Source: Geodermatophilus marinus
Lineage (GTDB): Bacteria; Actinomycetota; Actinomycetes; Mycobacteriales; Geodermatophilaceae
Direction: 5' to 3'
DNA length: 64,000 nucleotides
Assembly: GCF_003428645.1 (NCBI RefSeq)
Contig: NZ_QVQH01000007.1
Location: 1-64,000, forward strand
Notes under the pieces: generated by a model
Told to the model about the DNA's origin: nothing
What the model saw: only the letters and a program-made list of their open reading frames with translations
Database searches by the model: none
Made by a program: the position numbers and the translations under genes
In this document: positions 1 through 8,081 of the stretch, piece after piece
Numbering within the stretch: the stretch's first letter is position 1
Layout: the number at the start of each line of letters is the position of its first letter

Positions 1-641
1 GCCGCGCCGGCCCAGGCCTCGGTGTCGATGCGGGCGGTCAACCCCTGCAGCCGCAGGGCCTCGCCGGTGCCGGGCTGGTCGAGCATCAGGCAGGAGATGC
101 CGCGGGCCGCCAGCTCCGCCCAGTGGTTCGAGGCGTACATGTGCTCCTTGGTGGAGTCCAGCCCGTTGACCAGCACGACGACCGGCGCGGGACCGTGCTC
201 GGTGGCCGGCGCGGCGCTGAAGTAGGCCGGCAGCGTCGTCCCCTCGTAGGGGACGGCCACCCGGGACACCCGCGGGCTGTGCGTCTCGAACGCCTTCTGC
301 GCGATCTCCAGCAGGCGCCGGTAGGTGGGTACCCGGTCCGGATCGGAGTGGGCCAGCATCCGCTCGGCCTGGGCCAGGTAGTTGCTGGCCCGGAACCACA
401 GCTGGCCGGCGGTGCGGGTGTGCCCGGCCTTCTCCGCTGTCTCCGCCTGCCCGACCAGCTGGTCGGTGAGCGCGGTCCAGGCGCGCAGGAAGTCCGGCGT
501 CCCGGCGTCCTCGCCGGCATTCGCCGCGTCCCTGATCGGCCGGCAGGCCCGGTCCACCTCGTCGATCAGCCCGCCGGAGTTCAGCGTGGCGACGACGGAC
601 AGGTTCCAGGTGTAGGGGCCGGTGGGGAAGTACTCGAACAC
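1..641 (-). CDS. Alpha/beta hydrolase (FrsA/DHPON-hydrolase-like), C-terminus outside window
   Basis: The start of an alpha/beta hydrolase running off the left edge; 213 residues are visible. After a helical N-terminal region of about 120 residues come VAVPYEGTTLPAYF and VVLVNGLDSTKEHMY. The latter is the oxyanion-region signature of the esterase/FrsA/2,6-dihydroxypseudooxynicotine hydrolase group, which often cleaves C-C or ester bonds. The nucleophile elbow and His lie outside the window. GTG at 641 is chosen because GAGAGG lies just upstream. It is the last visible gene of the operon that begins at 5600, 19 bp after the SDR, so a role in hydrolysing a ring-cleavage product is likely. The exact substrate is unknown. 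Confidence 0.82.
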   Translation of the reverse strand, partial: MFEYFPTGPYTWNLSVVATLNSGGLIDEVDRACRPIRDAANAGEDAGTPDFLRAWTALTDQLVGQAETAEKAGHTRTAGQLWFRASNYLAQAERMLAHSDPDRVPTYRRLLEIAQKAFETHSPRVSRVAVPYEGTTLPAYFSAAPATEHGPAPVVVLVNGLDSTKEHMYASNHWAELAARGISCLMLDQPGTGEALRLQGLTARIDTEAWAGA

Positions 642-660
642 GGGGGTTCCTCTCGGTGGT

Positions 661-1425
661 TCAGGAAGCGGTGCGGACGGCGTCGCTGATGGACTTCACG
701 CCGCCGTGGGCGGACAGCCCGCCGTCCACGGGGATCTCGGCGCCGGTGACGAACGAGGCGTCCTCGCTGAGCAGGAAGACGACCAGCGGGGCCACCTCGT
801 CGGCGGTGCCGGTGCGGCCGAGCGGGGTCTCGGCGACGTTCGCGGCGCGGAACGCCGGGGCCGCGGACGCGGTCATGGGGGTCTCGATGTAGCCGGGGTG
901 CACCGTGTTGACCCGGATGCCGCGGGGCCCCAGCTCGACGCAGGCGGCCTTGGCCAGCCCGCGCAGCGCCCACTTGCTGGCCGTGTAGGCGACCGGGAAG
1001 TGGCCGGTGAGCGCGGCGACGGAACCCACCACGACGACCGAGCCGCCCTCGGGCATCAGCGGGGTGAGCGCCTGGACACCCAGCAGGACCCCGGCGACGT
1101 TGACCTCGTATGCCCGGGCCAGGTCGGCGGCGTCGAGGTCCGCCAGCCGGGCCCGCCGGGTGATCCCGGCGCTGGCCACGAGGCCGTCCACGCGGCCGAA
1201 CCGGCTGCGGAGGTCGGCGGCCACCGCATCCCACCCGGGGGCGTCGGTGACGTCGAGCTGCTGGTACTCGATCCCGGGGAGGGCCCCGGCCGGCGCCTCC
1301 CCGAGATCGAGAGCCACGACGGTCGCGCCCTCGGTGGCCAGCAGCCTCGCCGCGGCCGCGCCCAGGCCCTGCGCGGCACCCGTGACGACGACGACCTTGC
1401 CGGCGACCCGGCCGCTGCGGATCAC
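661..1425 (-). CDS. Short-chain dehydrogenase/reductase
   Basis: A classical SDR of 254 residues, probably NAD(P)-dependent and cytosolic. The Rossmann motif VVVTGAAQGLGAA is near residue 12. The active site has the Ser of GSVAALTG and the YTASK Tyr-Lys pair, followed by HPGYIETPM. GTG at 1425 is chosen because it forms a GTGA overlap with the stop of the upstream FAH gene, indicating translational coupling; a longer upstream reading has out-of-frame-looking Arg/Pro-rich sequence. Within the aromatic operon it probably oxidises or reduces a hydroxylated ring-cleavage intermediate. The substrate cannot be read from the sequence. Confidence 0.9.
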   Translation of the reverse strand: MIRSGRVAGKVVVVTGAAQGLGAAAARLLATEGATVVALDLGEAPAGALPGIEYQQLDVTDAPGWDAVAADLRSRFGRVDGLVASAGITRRARLADLDAADLARAYEVNVAGVLLGVQALTPLMPEGGSVVVVGSVAALTGHFPVAYTASKWALRGLAKAACVELGPRGIRVNTVHPGYIETPMTASAAPAFRAANVAETPLGRTGTADEVAPLVVFLLSEDASFVTGAEIPVDGGLSAHGGVKSISDAVRTAS

Positions 1426-2402
1426 CGGGCGGTGCCCGCGGGCCGCGTCCGGGTGCGGGGCCGGGGCCGGGCCGCGCGCACCGGGGGGAGCTGCCGGCCC
1501 TCGACGACGCGGTTGCGGATGGTGCCGATGCCCTCCACGGTCATCTCCACCACGTCGCCCGGCCGCAGCGGCGGGGGAGCGGCCTCCCCGCGCACGCCCC
1601 ACAGCTCGGCCAGGCAGCCGCCGTTGCCGCAGGTGCCCGAGCCGAGGACGTCACCGGCGCGCACCTCGGTGCCGCGGGAGGCGTAGGCGATGAGCTCCTC
1701 GAAGGGCCAGCCCATGTTGGACAGCAGGTCCTGGCCGACCTCGACGTCGTCGACCGACACCCGCAGGTCGAGGGCCAGGAAGCCGTCACCGTCGCGGTAG
1801 GGCTCGAGCTCGTCGGCGGTGACGAGGCAGGGGCCCAGCGTGGTGGCGGAGTCCTTGCCCTTGGCCGGGCCGAGGTTGACCTTCATCTCCCGGGCCTGCA
1901 GGTCGCGGGCGGACCAGTCGTTCAGGATCGTGTAGCCGAAGACGTGCTCGCGGGCCTGCTCCGGCGTCAGCGAGGCGCCGTCCCTCCCCACGACGACGGC
2001 GACCTCGAGCTCGAAGTCGAACCGCTGCGACCCCGGCGGGATCGGGACGTCGTCGTGCGCGCCGATGAGCGCGTACGGGTTGGTGAAGTAGAACGTCGGC
2101 GCCTGGTACCACTCCGGCGGCACCTCGGCGACGCCGTCGATCGCCTTGCGCACCCCCTCGACGTGCTCCTCGAAGGCGACGAAGTCGCGCACGGTCGGGG
2201 CCTGCAGCGGCGGCAGCAGCCGGACCTCCGCCGGCGGCACCGGCGGCGCGGACAGCGCCGCCAGCCCCGCGTCGAGCGCCGCCGGCAGCCCGGCGCGCAC
2301 GAGGTCGAGCACGGTGACGTCGGGCGGCAGGGCGTGCAGCCCGTGCTCGCCGACGACGCCGGCGGTGACGACCCCGCCGTCGTCCCAGGTGGCGAAGCGC
2401 AT
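1422..2402 (-). CDS. Fumarylacetoacetate hydrolase (FAH) family protein
   Basis: 326 residues. The C-terminal two thirds is an FAH fold: the metal-binding E-x-E lies at E131 and E133 (FDFELEVAVVVGRDG), followed by YTILNDWSARDLQ with its conserved Asp, KGKDSATTLGP, and the terminal GDVVEMTVEGIGTIRN. The family hydrolyses, hydrates or decarboxylates acylpyruvates and 2-oxo-dienoates using Mg2+ or Ca2+. The gene starts with ATG inside an ATGA overlap with the extradiol dioxygenase, so the two are co-translated. The likely job is the step after meta ring cleavage, as an oxo-acid hydrolase or 2-hydroxypentadienoate hydratase. Which of these it is cannot be decided here. Confidence 0.9.
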   Translation of the reverse strand: MRFATWDDGGVVTAGVVGEHGLHALPPDVTVLDLVRAGLPAALDAGLAALSAPPVPPAEVRLLPPLQAPTVRDFVAFEEHVEGVRKAIDGVAEVPPEWYQAPTFYFTNPYALIGAHDDVPIPPGSQRFDFELEVAVVVGRDGASLTPEQAREHVFGYTILNDWSARDLQAREMKVNLGPAKGKDSATTLGPCLVTADELEPYRDGDGFLALDLRVSVDDVEVGQDLLSNMGWPFEELIAYASRGTEVRAGDVLGSGTCGNGGCLAELWGVRGEAAPPPLRPGDVVEMTVEGIGTIRNRVVEGRQLPPVRAARPRPRTRTRPAGTAR

Positions 2403-3340
2403 CAGACCGGCGGGGCCACGAACAGGCCCTTGTCCGGGTCGTTGAACGACTTCTGCGCGACGAACTCGTTCATGGCGTTCGCCGTGCCCCACTGGTCCGA
2501 GACCTCGGGGTTGCTGATGTCGTAGAGGTGCGGATGCCAGGTGTCCTCGTCGATGGTCTCCAGCTCGGTCGTGTACTCGACGGTGTTGCCGTGCGGGTCG
2601 AGGAAGTAGCTGAACGTGTTGTTGCCGGCCAGGTGCCGGCCCGGCCCCCAGACCTTCTCCACGCCCGCGCGCAGCAGCCGGCCCGTGCCCCTCATGTACT
2701 CGTCGAGGCCGCGCATCTCGAACGAGGCGTGGTGCAGGGAGGGGTGCGGACCCCGCGCGATGGCCATGCTGTGGTGCCAGGCGTTGGTGCGGAGGAACCA
2801 CATCATGTTGCCCATCCGCGGGTGCATGAGCGTGTCCGACAGCGAGAAGGCCAGGTGCTTGTCGTAGAACGCGACGGTCCCCTCGGGGTCCGCCGAGTTG
2901 ATCACCACGTGCGACAGGCGCACCGGGATCGACTCCCCCTCCTCGATCGTGCGGTGCTGCCGCACCTCGACGTCGGAGCTGACCTCGATGGTCCGGCCCT
3001 CGTTGTCGAAGAAGCGGAAGCCGTAGCCGCCGCCGGGGGTCTGCAGGTCGCGCGGCTCGTGCACCAGCTGTACGCCGTCGCGCGCGAGGGTGCCGGCGAG
3101 GGTGTCGACGTCGGCCCGGTCCTTCGCGCCGAAGGAGATGAGGTCGATCCGCTTGTCGGTGGCCTCGCGCAACCGCACGATGTACTGCTCGGGCGAGCCC
3201 TCGGCGGCGAGGAAGGCCAGGCCGGGATCGGTGTGCTCGGGCGTGAGGCCCCAGATGCCGGCGTAGAAGTCGAGCTGCTCGGCGAAGTCCGGCACGGCGA
3301 GGTCGACGTGCCGCAGGTGGGTGATCAGGCGCTGGGTCAT
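2402..3340 (-). CDS. Type I extradiol (catechol 2,3-dioxygenase-like) ring-cleavage dioxygenase
   Basis: 312 residues with two VOC (vicinal oxygen chelate) modules, the usual size of a two-domain type I extradiol enzyme. The C-terminal module carries the predicted Fe(II) ligands H144 (LSHVVIN), H203 or H204 (LHHASFE) and E255 (NTVEYTTE), plus the family signature LDPHGNTVEY. It should open a catechol-type ring meta to the hydroxyls with O2. The flavin hydroxylase upstream and FAH hydrolase downstream fit the order hydroxylation, cleavage, hydrolysis. The 114-bp gap to the monooxygenase gene contains a copy of the intercistronic repeat. Confidence 0.92.
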   Translation of the reverse strand: MTQRLITHLRHVDLAVPDFAEQLDFYAGIWGLTPEHTDPGLAFLAAEGSPEQYIVRLREATDKRIDLISFGAKDRADVDTLAGTLARDGVQLVHEPRDLQTPGGGYGFRFFDNEGRTIEVSSDVEVRQHRTIEEGESIPVRLSHVVINSADPEGTVAFYDKHLAFSLSDTLMHPRMGNMMWFLRTNAWHHSMAIARGPHPSLHHASFEMRGLDEYMRGTGRLLRAGVEKVWGPGRHLAGNNTFSYFLDPHGNTVEYTTELETIDEDTWHPHLYDISNPEVSDQWGTANAMNEFVAQKSFNDPDKGLFVAPPV

Positions 3341-3364
3341 CGGGTGTCCTTCGGTGATCCGTGT

Positions 3365-3424
3365 CGGCCCCGTCCAGAGGCTCGCCGCGAGCGGGCGAGC
3401 GGTGAGGAGGACGGGGTCCTCTTA
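3365..3424 (-). repeat. Intercistronic repeat, copy 1
   Basis: A ~60-bp structured element between the monooxygenase stop and the dioxygenase start. Read on the plus strand it begins CGGCCCCGTCCAGAGG and ends GAGGACGGGGTCCTC. It aligns nearly end to end with the element at 58918-58979, and in inverse orientation with 31433-31492. The ends are complementary (GGCCCCGTCC against GGACGGGGTCC), and an inner GCTCGC/GCGAGC pair adds structure. In all three copies the orientation relative to the upstream gene is the same. Confidence 0.72.
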
Positions 3425-3454
3425 CGAGCGCTGGGGGGGCAGGAGGATCCTCTG

Positions 3455-4585
3455 TCAGGCGGGCTGGCTGGTGAGCATGGCGATGGAGCGCATCAGGGAC
3501 GGGATGTCGCCCTGCACGTGGTCGAGCTGCCACTGGGCCAGTGAGTCGGAGGCCTCGACGACGGTCCTGGCGCGCTCGTACCTGCGGGCGTGGAAGGCGT
3601 TCCACAGGTCCTGGTCGAGCGCGGCCCGCCCGGTGAGCAGCTCGGCCAGGACGACGGCGTCCTCCAGGGCCATGGCGCCGCCCTGGGCGATGGTCGGCGG
3701 GCAGGTGTGCGCCGCGTCGCCGACCAGCACCACGCGGCCGCGGTTCCAGGGGGCCTCGAGGAGGTGCGTCTCGAACCAGGTGTAGTTGACCCGGGAGGGG
3801 GCGGTGAGCGTCCCCCGGATCTCGTCCCACGGGCCGTGGTAGGCCTCCGACAGCCGCCGCATCGTGGCCAGCTGCTCCTCGGGGGTGAGGCCGCTGCGGT
3901 CCTGGGCGTCCTCGACGATGTAGGCGTAGAGGGTGTCCTCGCCGGTCGGGCAGTAGCCGGCGATGTAGGAGGGCCCGCCGTAGTAGAGGTCGGTGCGGGT
4001 GACCGACGCCGGGCGGGGGCCGAAGGCGCGCCAGATGCCCATGCCGACCGACCTGGTCTCCAGGTGGATGCCCAGCGCCCGGCGGGTCCACGAGCGGACG
4101 CCGTCGGCACCGACGACCAGGTCGTAGCGCCCGGTCGACCCGTCGGAGAAGGTGACGTCGACGCCGGTGTCGTCCTGGGCCAGCTCGGTGGAGGTGGTGC
4201 CGAGCCGCACCTTGACGCCCACCTCGGTCGCGCGGTCGACCAGGAGGCGGGCCAGCTCGGGGCGCGGCATGCCCATGGCGGCGGGCAGGTCGGGCCCGCC
4301 GGTCCGGGCGTCGGGGATCTCGGCGACGACGCTGCCGTGCGGGTCGGGTGCGCGGATGCCGGTGACGTCGAAGGCGTAGCCGGCGGCCCGCACCTGGTCC
4401 CAGACGCCGAGCGAGCGCAGCTCGCGCAGCGCGTTGCCCTGCAGGGTGATGCCGGAGCCGAGGGCGGCGACCTCGGGCTTGATCTCGACGAGGTCGACGG
4501 CGACGCCGGCGGCCGCGAGGTGGATGGCGGTGCCGGTGCCGGCGAGGCCGGCCCCGACGACGAGGACGCTGGTCACGGCGGGCAC
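3455..4585 (-). CDS. FAD-dependent aromatic monooxygenase (class A flavoprotein hydroxylase)
   Basis: 376 residues. It shows the three fingerprints of single-component aromatic hydroxylases: GAGLAG at residues 11-16 (FAD ADP-binding), the DG motif VVGADGVRSWTRR, and the GD motif VVLVGDAAHTCPP that binds FAD ribityl. The family inserts one oxygen into a phenolic or N-heteroaromatic ring using NAD(P)H. The GTG at 4585 has AGGAG seven bases upstream. It is placed directly before an extradiol dioxygenase, so it probably makes the catecholic or dihydroxy substrate for that enzyme. The closest described relatives act on hydroxybenzoates and related acids; the substrate here is not decided. Confidence 0.91.
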   Translation of the reverse strand: MPAVTSVLVVGAGLAGTGTAIHLAAAGVAVDLVEIKPEVAALGSGITLQGNALRELRSLGVWDQVRAAGYAFDVTGIRAPDPHGSVVAEIPDARTGGPDLPAAMGMPRPELARLLVDRATEVGVKVRLGTTSTELAQDDTGVDVTFSDGSTGRYDLVVGADGVRSWTRRALGIHLETRSVGMGIWRAFGPRPASVTRTDLYYGGPSYIAGYCPTGEDTLYAYIVEDAQDRSGLTPEEQLATMRRLSEAYHGPWDEIRGTLTAPSRVNYTWFETHLLEAPWNRGRVVLVGDAAHTCPPTIAQGGAMALEDAVVLAELLTGRAALDQDLWNAFHARRYERARTVVEASDSLAQWQLDHVQGDIPSLMRSIAMLTSQPA

Positions 4586-4595
4586 GGGGTGCTCC

Positions 4596-5600
4596 TCACT
4601 TGACGGCGATCGGGTTGACCGGGGCGCCGACGGCGCCGGTCACGGGCAGGGGGGCGGCGGTGAGCCAGAAGTCGTAGCGGCCGTCCTGGGCGCAGTCGGC
4701 GGCGAGGGCGTCGGGGTCCCACATCTCGCCGACGAACAGGCCCATGTTCGGGATGACGACCTGGTGCAGCGGCTGGAAGGCGTCGTCGAACTCGTTGGGG
4801 CGGACCTCGAAGCCCCAGGTGTCGGTGGCGATGCCGGCGATCTCGGTGGCGTGCAGCCAGTCGGCGGTGGTGAACGACAGGCCGGGGGCGGCGCCGCCGG
4901 CGTAGTCGCCCCAGCCGCGGCCGGCGGCGAGGTCCCGGCGGGCGCGGGCGAGCCGGCCGGTGCGGACGACGAGCAGGTCGCCGCGGCCGACCCGGGCGCT
5001 CTCGCCCTGGGCGGCGATGGTGGCCTGCAGGTGCTCGGTGGTGATGGCGAAGCCGTCGGGCAGCTCGCCGTCGTCCCCGATCGCGCGGCCGACGTCGAGC
5101 AGCACGCCGCGGCCGGCGAACTGCGACGCGGCGGTCTCGATGCCGGTGACCCGGTCGCCATCGCTGGTGACCACGTCGCCGGCGCGGCGGCCGTTCCAGG
5201 CCACGCCGTGGTCGAAGATGTGGCCCAGGCCGTCCCACTGGGTGGAGGCCTGCAGCGGCATGGCGATCACGTCGTCGGCGCCGCCGATGCCGTGCGGGAA
5301 GCCCTGCACGCCGCGCTCGGCGTCGGTGCCGGTGTCGAGCATCGTGTGCACCGGGTTGGTGCGCCGCCGCCAGCCCTTCTGCGGGCCGTCCATGTCGAAG
5401 CGCAGGGCCAGGGAGAAGCTGACCCCGCGGCGGACCAGCCGGGCGCCCTCCACCCGCTTGGCCTCGTCGAGGAAGTTCAGCGTGCCGAGCACGTCGTCGG
5501 CGCCCCAGCGGCCCCAGTTGGACACCCGCCGCGCCGTGGCGGCGATGGCGCCCTCGGGGTCGGTGCGGTCGAGGGGGGTGGCATCGGTGGTGCGGGTCAC
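4596..5600 (-). CDS. Cyclase-family metal-dependent hydrolase (kynurenine formamidase/isatin hydrolase fold)
   Basis: 334 residues of the cyclase family (PF04199). The metal-site signature is present in the variant form STQWDGLGHIFDHG around residues 119-132, with D123 and H127 as candidate ligands. This replaces the canonical HxGTHxDxPxH. Later elements include RGDLLVVRTG and GLSFTTADWLH. Family members hydrolyse amide, lactam or lactone bonds; isatin hydrolase and arylformamidase are examples. It is the first gene of the operon, divergent from the LysR regulator, so it may perform the entry hydrolysis. No Shine-Dalgarno is visible at the GTG at 5600, so the start is less certain. Confidence 0.86.
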   Translation of the reverse strand: MTRTTDATPLDRTDPEGAIAATARRVSNWGRWGADDVLGTLNFLDEAKRVEGARLVRRGVSFSLALRFDMDGPQKGWRRRTNPVHTMLDTGTDAERGVQGFPHGIGGADDVIAMPLQASTQWDGLGHIFDHGVAWNGRRAGDVVTSDGDRVTGIETAASQFAGRGVLLDVGRAIGDDGELPDGFAITTEHLQATIAAQGESARVGRGDLLVVRTGRLARARRDLAAGRGWGDYAGGAAPGLSFTTADWLHATEIAGIATDTWGFEVRPNEFDDAFQPLHQVVIPNMGLFVGEMWDPDALAADCAQDGRYDFWLTAAPLPVTGAVGAPVNPIAVK

Positions 5601-5685
5601 GTCACCACGGTCGGCGGTGCGAGGCCATCAGGGAAGTGCCATTGGGTGATGTACGGCATCGACGCCGCTTATAAGGTCGGCGGCC
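5601..5685. promoter_or_regulatory. Divergent promoter/operator between catabolic operon and LysR gene
   Basis: An 85-bp divergent spacer. It contains CATCA at 5626-5630 and TGATG at 5647-5651, an inverted pair 16 bp apart, followed by CATC at 5657-5660 that makes GATG-N5-CATC with the second. TAAGGT at 5672-5677 lies 8 bp before the lysR GTG and looks like a -10 element for a leaderless transcript. The layout is typical of a LysR protein that controls itself and the divergent operon. Confidence 0.5.
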
Positions 5686-6606
5686 GTGAACCTGGCCAAC
5701 CTGGACCTCAACCTGCTGGTGTCCCTCGACGCCCTGCTCGAGCAGCGCAGCGTCACCCGGGCCGCGCAGCAGCTGGGGCTCAGCCAGCCGGCGCTGTCGG
5801 CGTCCCTGGCCCGGCTGCGCCGGCACTTCGGTGACGAGCTGCTCTCCCGGGTGGGCAACAACTACCGGCTGACGCCGCTGGCCGCGCAGCTCCGGCCGCG
5901 GGTCCGGGTCGCCCTCGACGGCGTCGAGCGGGTGTTCACCGCCCAGCCGGAGTTCGACCCGGCCGAGTCCACGCGGGAGTTCTCCGTGCTGGTGAGCGAC
6001 TACGGCTGCGCCGTCCTCGGGGACGCGCTCGCCCGGCTCCTCGCCGAGGAGGCGCCGGGGGCCCGGCTGCGGCTGGCGCACAACACGCCGGAGGCCGTCG
6101 ACCAGGCGGCCCAGACGCTGCTCGCCACCGACCTGCTCGTCCTGCCGCACGGGTTCGTCACCGACCTGCCGCACGCCGATCTGCACCGTGACCGGTGGGT
6201 GATCGTCGTGGCCGCGGACAACCCGGACGTCGGCGAGGAGATCTCCGTGGGGCAGCTGGAGACGATGCCGTGGGTGGCCACCTACTACGGGCCGACGGCG
6301 TCCACCCCGGCCGCCCGGCAGATGCGCATGCTCGGCATCGAGCCGCGGGTGCAGGTGGTCACGGAGAGCTTCCTGACCGTGCCGGGCCTGGTGGCCGGCA
6401 GCGACCGGATCGCGCTGCTGCAGGAGCGGCTGGTCCGGCGGCTGCCGCCGGACGCCGGCATCCGGGCGCTGCCGTGCCCGTTCGAGGCCGGGCCCCTCCT
6501 CGAGGCGGTGTGGTGGCACCCGGTGTACGACCGGGACCCGGAGCACGCCTTCTTCCGCGAGCTCCTCGTACGGGCGGCGCGGGAGATCGGTGACCCGCCG
6601 GCCTGA
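5686..6606 (+). CDS. LysR-family transcriptional regulator
   Basis: 306 residues. An N-terminal winged helix-turn-helix occupies about residues 5-65 (DLNLLVSLDALLEQ, SVTRAAQQLGLSQPALSASL, DELLSRVGNNY), followed by a LysR substrate-binding domain. The unusual start of the helix-turn-helix resembles the NodD/NahR-type branch of LysR, whose members sense aromatic compounds. It is transcribed away from the aromatic operon and is the obvious candidate for its inducer-dependent activator. No Shine-Dalgarno precedes the GTG; the TAAGGT hexamer 8 bp upstream suggests a leaderless mRNA. Dyads of the same CATCA/TGATG kind recur downstream, in front of the MFS gene. Confidence 0.92.
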   Translation: MNLANLDLNLLVSLDALLEQRSVTRAAQQLGLSQPALSASLARLRRHFGDELLSRVGNNYRLTPLAAQLRPRVRVALDGVERVFTAQPEFDPAESTREFSVLVSDYGCAVLGDALARLLAEEAPGARLRLAHNTPEAVDQAAQTLLATDLLVLPHGFVTDLPHADLHRDRWVIVVAADNPDVGEEISVGQLETMPWVATYYGPTASTPAARQMRMLGIEPRVQVVTESFLTVPGLVAGSDRIALLQERLVRRLPPDAGIRALPCPFEAGPLLEAVWWHPVYDRDPEHAFFRELLVRAAREIGDPPA

Positions 6607-6619
6607 CGCTGGCGCGGGG

Positions 6620-6670
6620 ATCATCAGCCGCGCTGATGATGGGCATCAGCGATCGGCTGTTCCCTGATGC
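6620..6670. promoter_or_regulatory. Paired CATCAG/CTGATG dyads before MFS gene (operator or terminator)
   Basis: Two nested inverted repeats lie between lysR and the MFS gene. The first, 6620-6640, is a perfect dyad with arms ATCATCAGC and GCTGATGAT around CGC. The second pairs GCATCAG at 6643-6649 with CTGATGC at 6664-6670. The shared half-site also occurs in the lysR divergent region, so operator function is favoured. No T-run follows, which argues against a simple intrinsic terminator. Confidence 0.5.
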
Positions 6671-6746
6671 TGCCCGCCCTGCCCACACTCCTCGGCCAGT
6701 GACGCCGGTCACCGGAGGCCGGCGCCCGTTCCCGCTGGAGTCGCCC

Positions 6747-7976
6747 GTGTCCGAGAACGTCCTCGACCCCGCGCGGTCACCGGCCGAGCCGCTGGCCGGC
6801 GAGGTCGCCGTCGACCCGACGACCGGCCGTCCCGCCGGCCGCCCGCAGGCCCTGGTGCTGCTGTTCTCCAGCTGCCTGGCGGTGCTGGGCGCGGTCCTGC
6901 TGGCGCCCGTGCTGCCCCGCATCCAGGACGCCTTCGCCGGCACCCCCGGCGTCGAGGCGCTCACCCCGGTGGTGCTCACCGCCCCGGCGCTGGTCATCGG
7001 GCTGACCGCGATGATCGCCGGGCGGATCGTCGACCGGGTGGGCCGCAAGCGGCTGCTCGTGGGTGCCCTGGTGGTCTACGCCGTCGTCGGCACCGCGCCG
7101 GTGTGGCTGCCGTCGCTGCAGCTCATCGTGGCCAGCCGCGTGCTGCTGGGTCTCACCGAGGCGGCGATCATGACCTGCTGCACCACGTTGCTGGCCGACT
7201 ACTTCTCCGGCTCGCAGCGGGAGCGCTACTTCGGCCTGCAGGTCGTGTTCACCACCGTCGCGGCGACGATCTTCTTCGGCCTGGGCGGCGCCCTCGGGGC
7301 GGCCGACTGGCGCACCCCGGTCTGGCTGTACGCGGTCAGCCTGCCGCTGGCCCTGCTCGCGGCGAGGTACGTGTGGCAGCCGGCGCCCGCCGCGCGGTCC
7401 GGCGTGCTGCCCCCGCTGCCGTGGCGGCAGCTGCTGGCCCCGGTCGGGGTGAGCCTGCTCGGCGGGCTGGTGTTCTACGTGCTCATCGTCGAGCTGTCGT
7501 TCAAGCTCGACGCGATCGGCGTGGAGTCCACCGGCACGATCGGCGCGGTCAGCGCGATCGGCTCGCTGGGCACGGCCTGCGGCGCGTTCGTCTTCGGCCG
7601 GGTGGCCCGGCTCGGCCCGGCGGTCACGGTGCCGGCGGCCTTCGCCTTCTCCGGCGTCGGGCTGCTCGGGCTCTCGATGGCCGGCTCGGTCCCGGCGGTG
7701 GTGGTGTTCGCGGTGGTGACCGGGTTCGGCAACGGCCTGCTGCTGCCCTCGCTGCTGACCTGGGCGCTGGGGTCGCTGACCTTCGAGCAGCGCGGCCGCG
7801 GCACCGGGGTGTGGACCTCGGCGGTCTTCCTCGGCCAGTTCGTCTGCCCGCTGCTGGTGCTGGCCCTGTCCGACGCCCTCAGCGGCCTGGACTCGGCGCT
7901 GCTGGTGCTCGGCGTGGTCGCCGCGCTGGCCGCGGTCGGCGTCCGGCTCGTGCGGCCGATCGGCACCGCGCACTGA
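6747..7976 (+). CDS. MFS transporter
   Basis: 409 residues with about 12 hydrophobic helices, starting at ALVLLFSSCLAVLGAVLLAPVL. The loop 2-3 motif AGRIVDRVGRKRLLVG is the classical major-facilitator signature. It is probably a plasma-membrane proton-coupled importer or exporter for the aromatic substrate handled by the neighbouring operon. The GTG at 6747 is chosen because GGAG lies six bases upstream. The alternative ATG at 6636 would fall inside the palindrome and adds an unlikely Pro/Arg-rich leader. It lies downstream of lysR in the same direction, and a strong hairpin follows its stop. Confidence 0.9.
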   Translation: MSENVLDPARSPAEPLAGEVAVDPTTGRPAGRPQALVLLFSSCLAVLGAVLLAPVLPRIQDAFAGTPGVEALTPVVLTAPALVIGLTAMIAGRIVDRVGRKRLLVGALVVYAVVGTAPVWLPSLQLIVASRVLLGLTEAAIMTCCTTLLADYFSGSQRERYFGLQVVFTTVAATIFFGLGGALGAADWRTPVWLYAVSLPLALLAARYVWQPAPAARSGVLPPLPWRQLLAPVGVSLLGGLVFYVLIVELSFKLDAIGVESTGTIGAVSAIGSLGTACGAFVFGRVARLGPAVTVPAAFAFSGVGLLGLSMAGSVPAVVVFAVVTGFGNGLLLPSLLTWALGSLTFEQRGRGTGVWTSAVFLGQFVCPLLVLALSDALSGLDSALLVLGVVAALAAVGVRLVRPIGTAH

Positions 7977-7983
7977 CCACCGA

Positions 7984-8010
7984 GCGGGCCGGGGGTCGCC
8001 CCCGGCCCGC
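7984..8010 (+). terminator. Strong hairpin after MFS gene
   Basis: A perfect 12-bp GC stem (GCGGGCCGGGGG with CCCCCGGCCCGC) around the loop TCG, starting 8 bp after the MFS stop. No T-tract follows, as is common in very GC-rich actinobacteria. It lies between convergent genes and probably terminates lysR/MFS transcription. Confidence 0.7.
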
Positions 8011-8081
8011 CCCTCGGCCGGCCCGCGGCCGGTCACCGCTCTCCTCACGGCAGCGGGTGGCCGGCCGCGGTGCGTCCTCGG

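Noticed and set aside
1-641. Nicotine-degradation assignment for the partial hydrolase
   Set aside because: The NGLDSTKE motif is shared by many FrsA-like enzymes, and no other nicotine-pathway genes are present.
1422-4091. 889-residue open frame on the minus strand
   Set aside because: Only its last 326 residues (FAH) are real. The rest is Arg/Pro/His-rich antiphase reading through the extradiol and monooxygenase genes.
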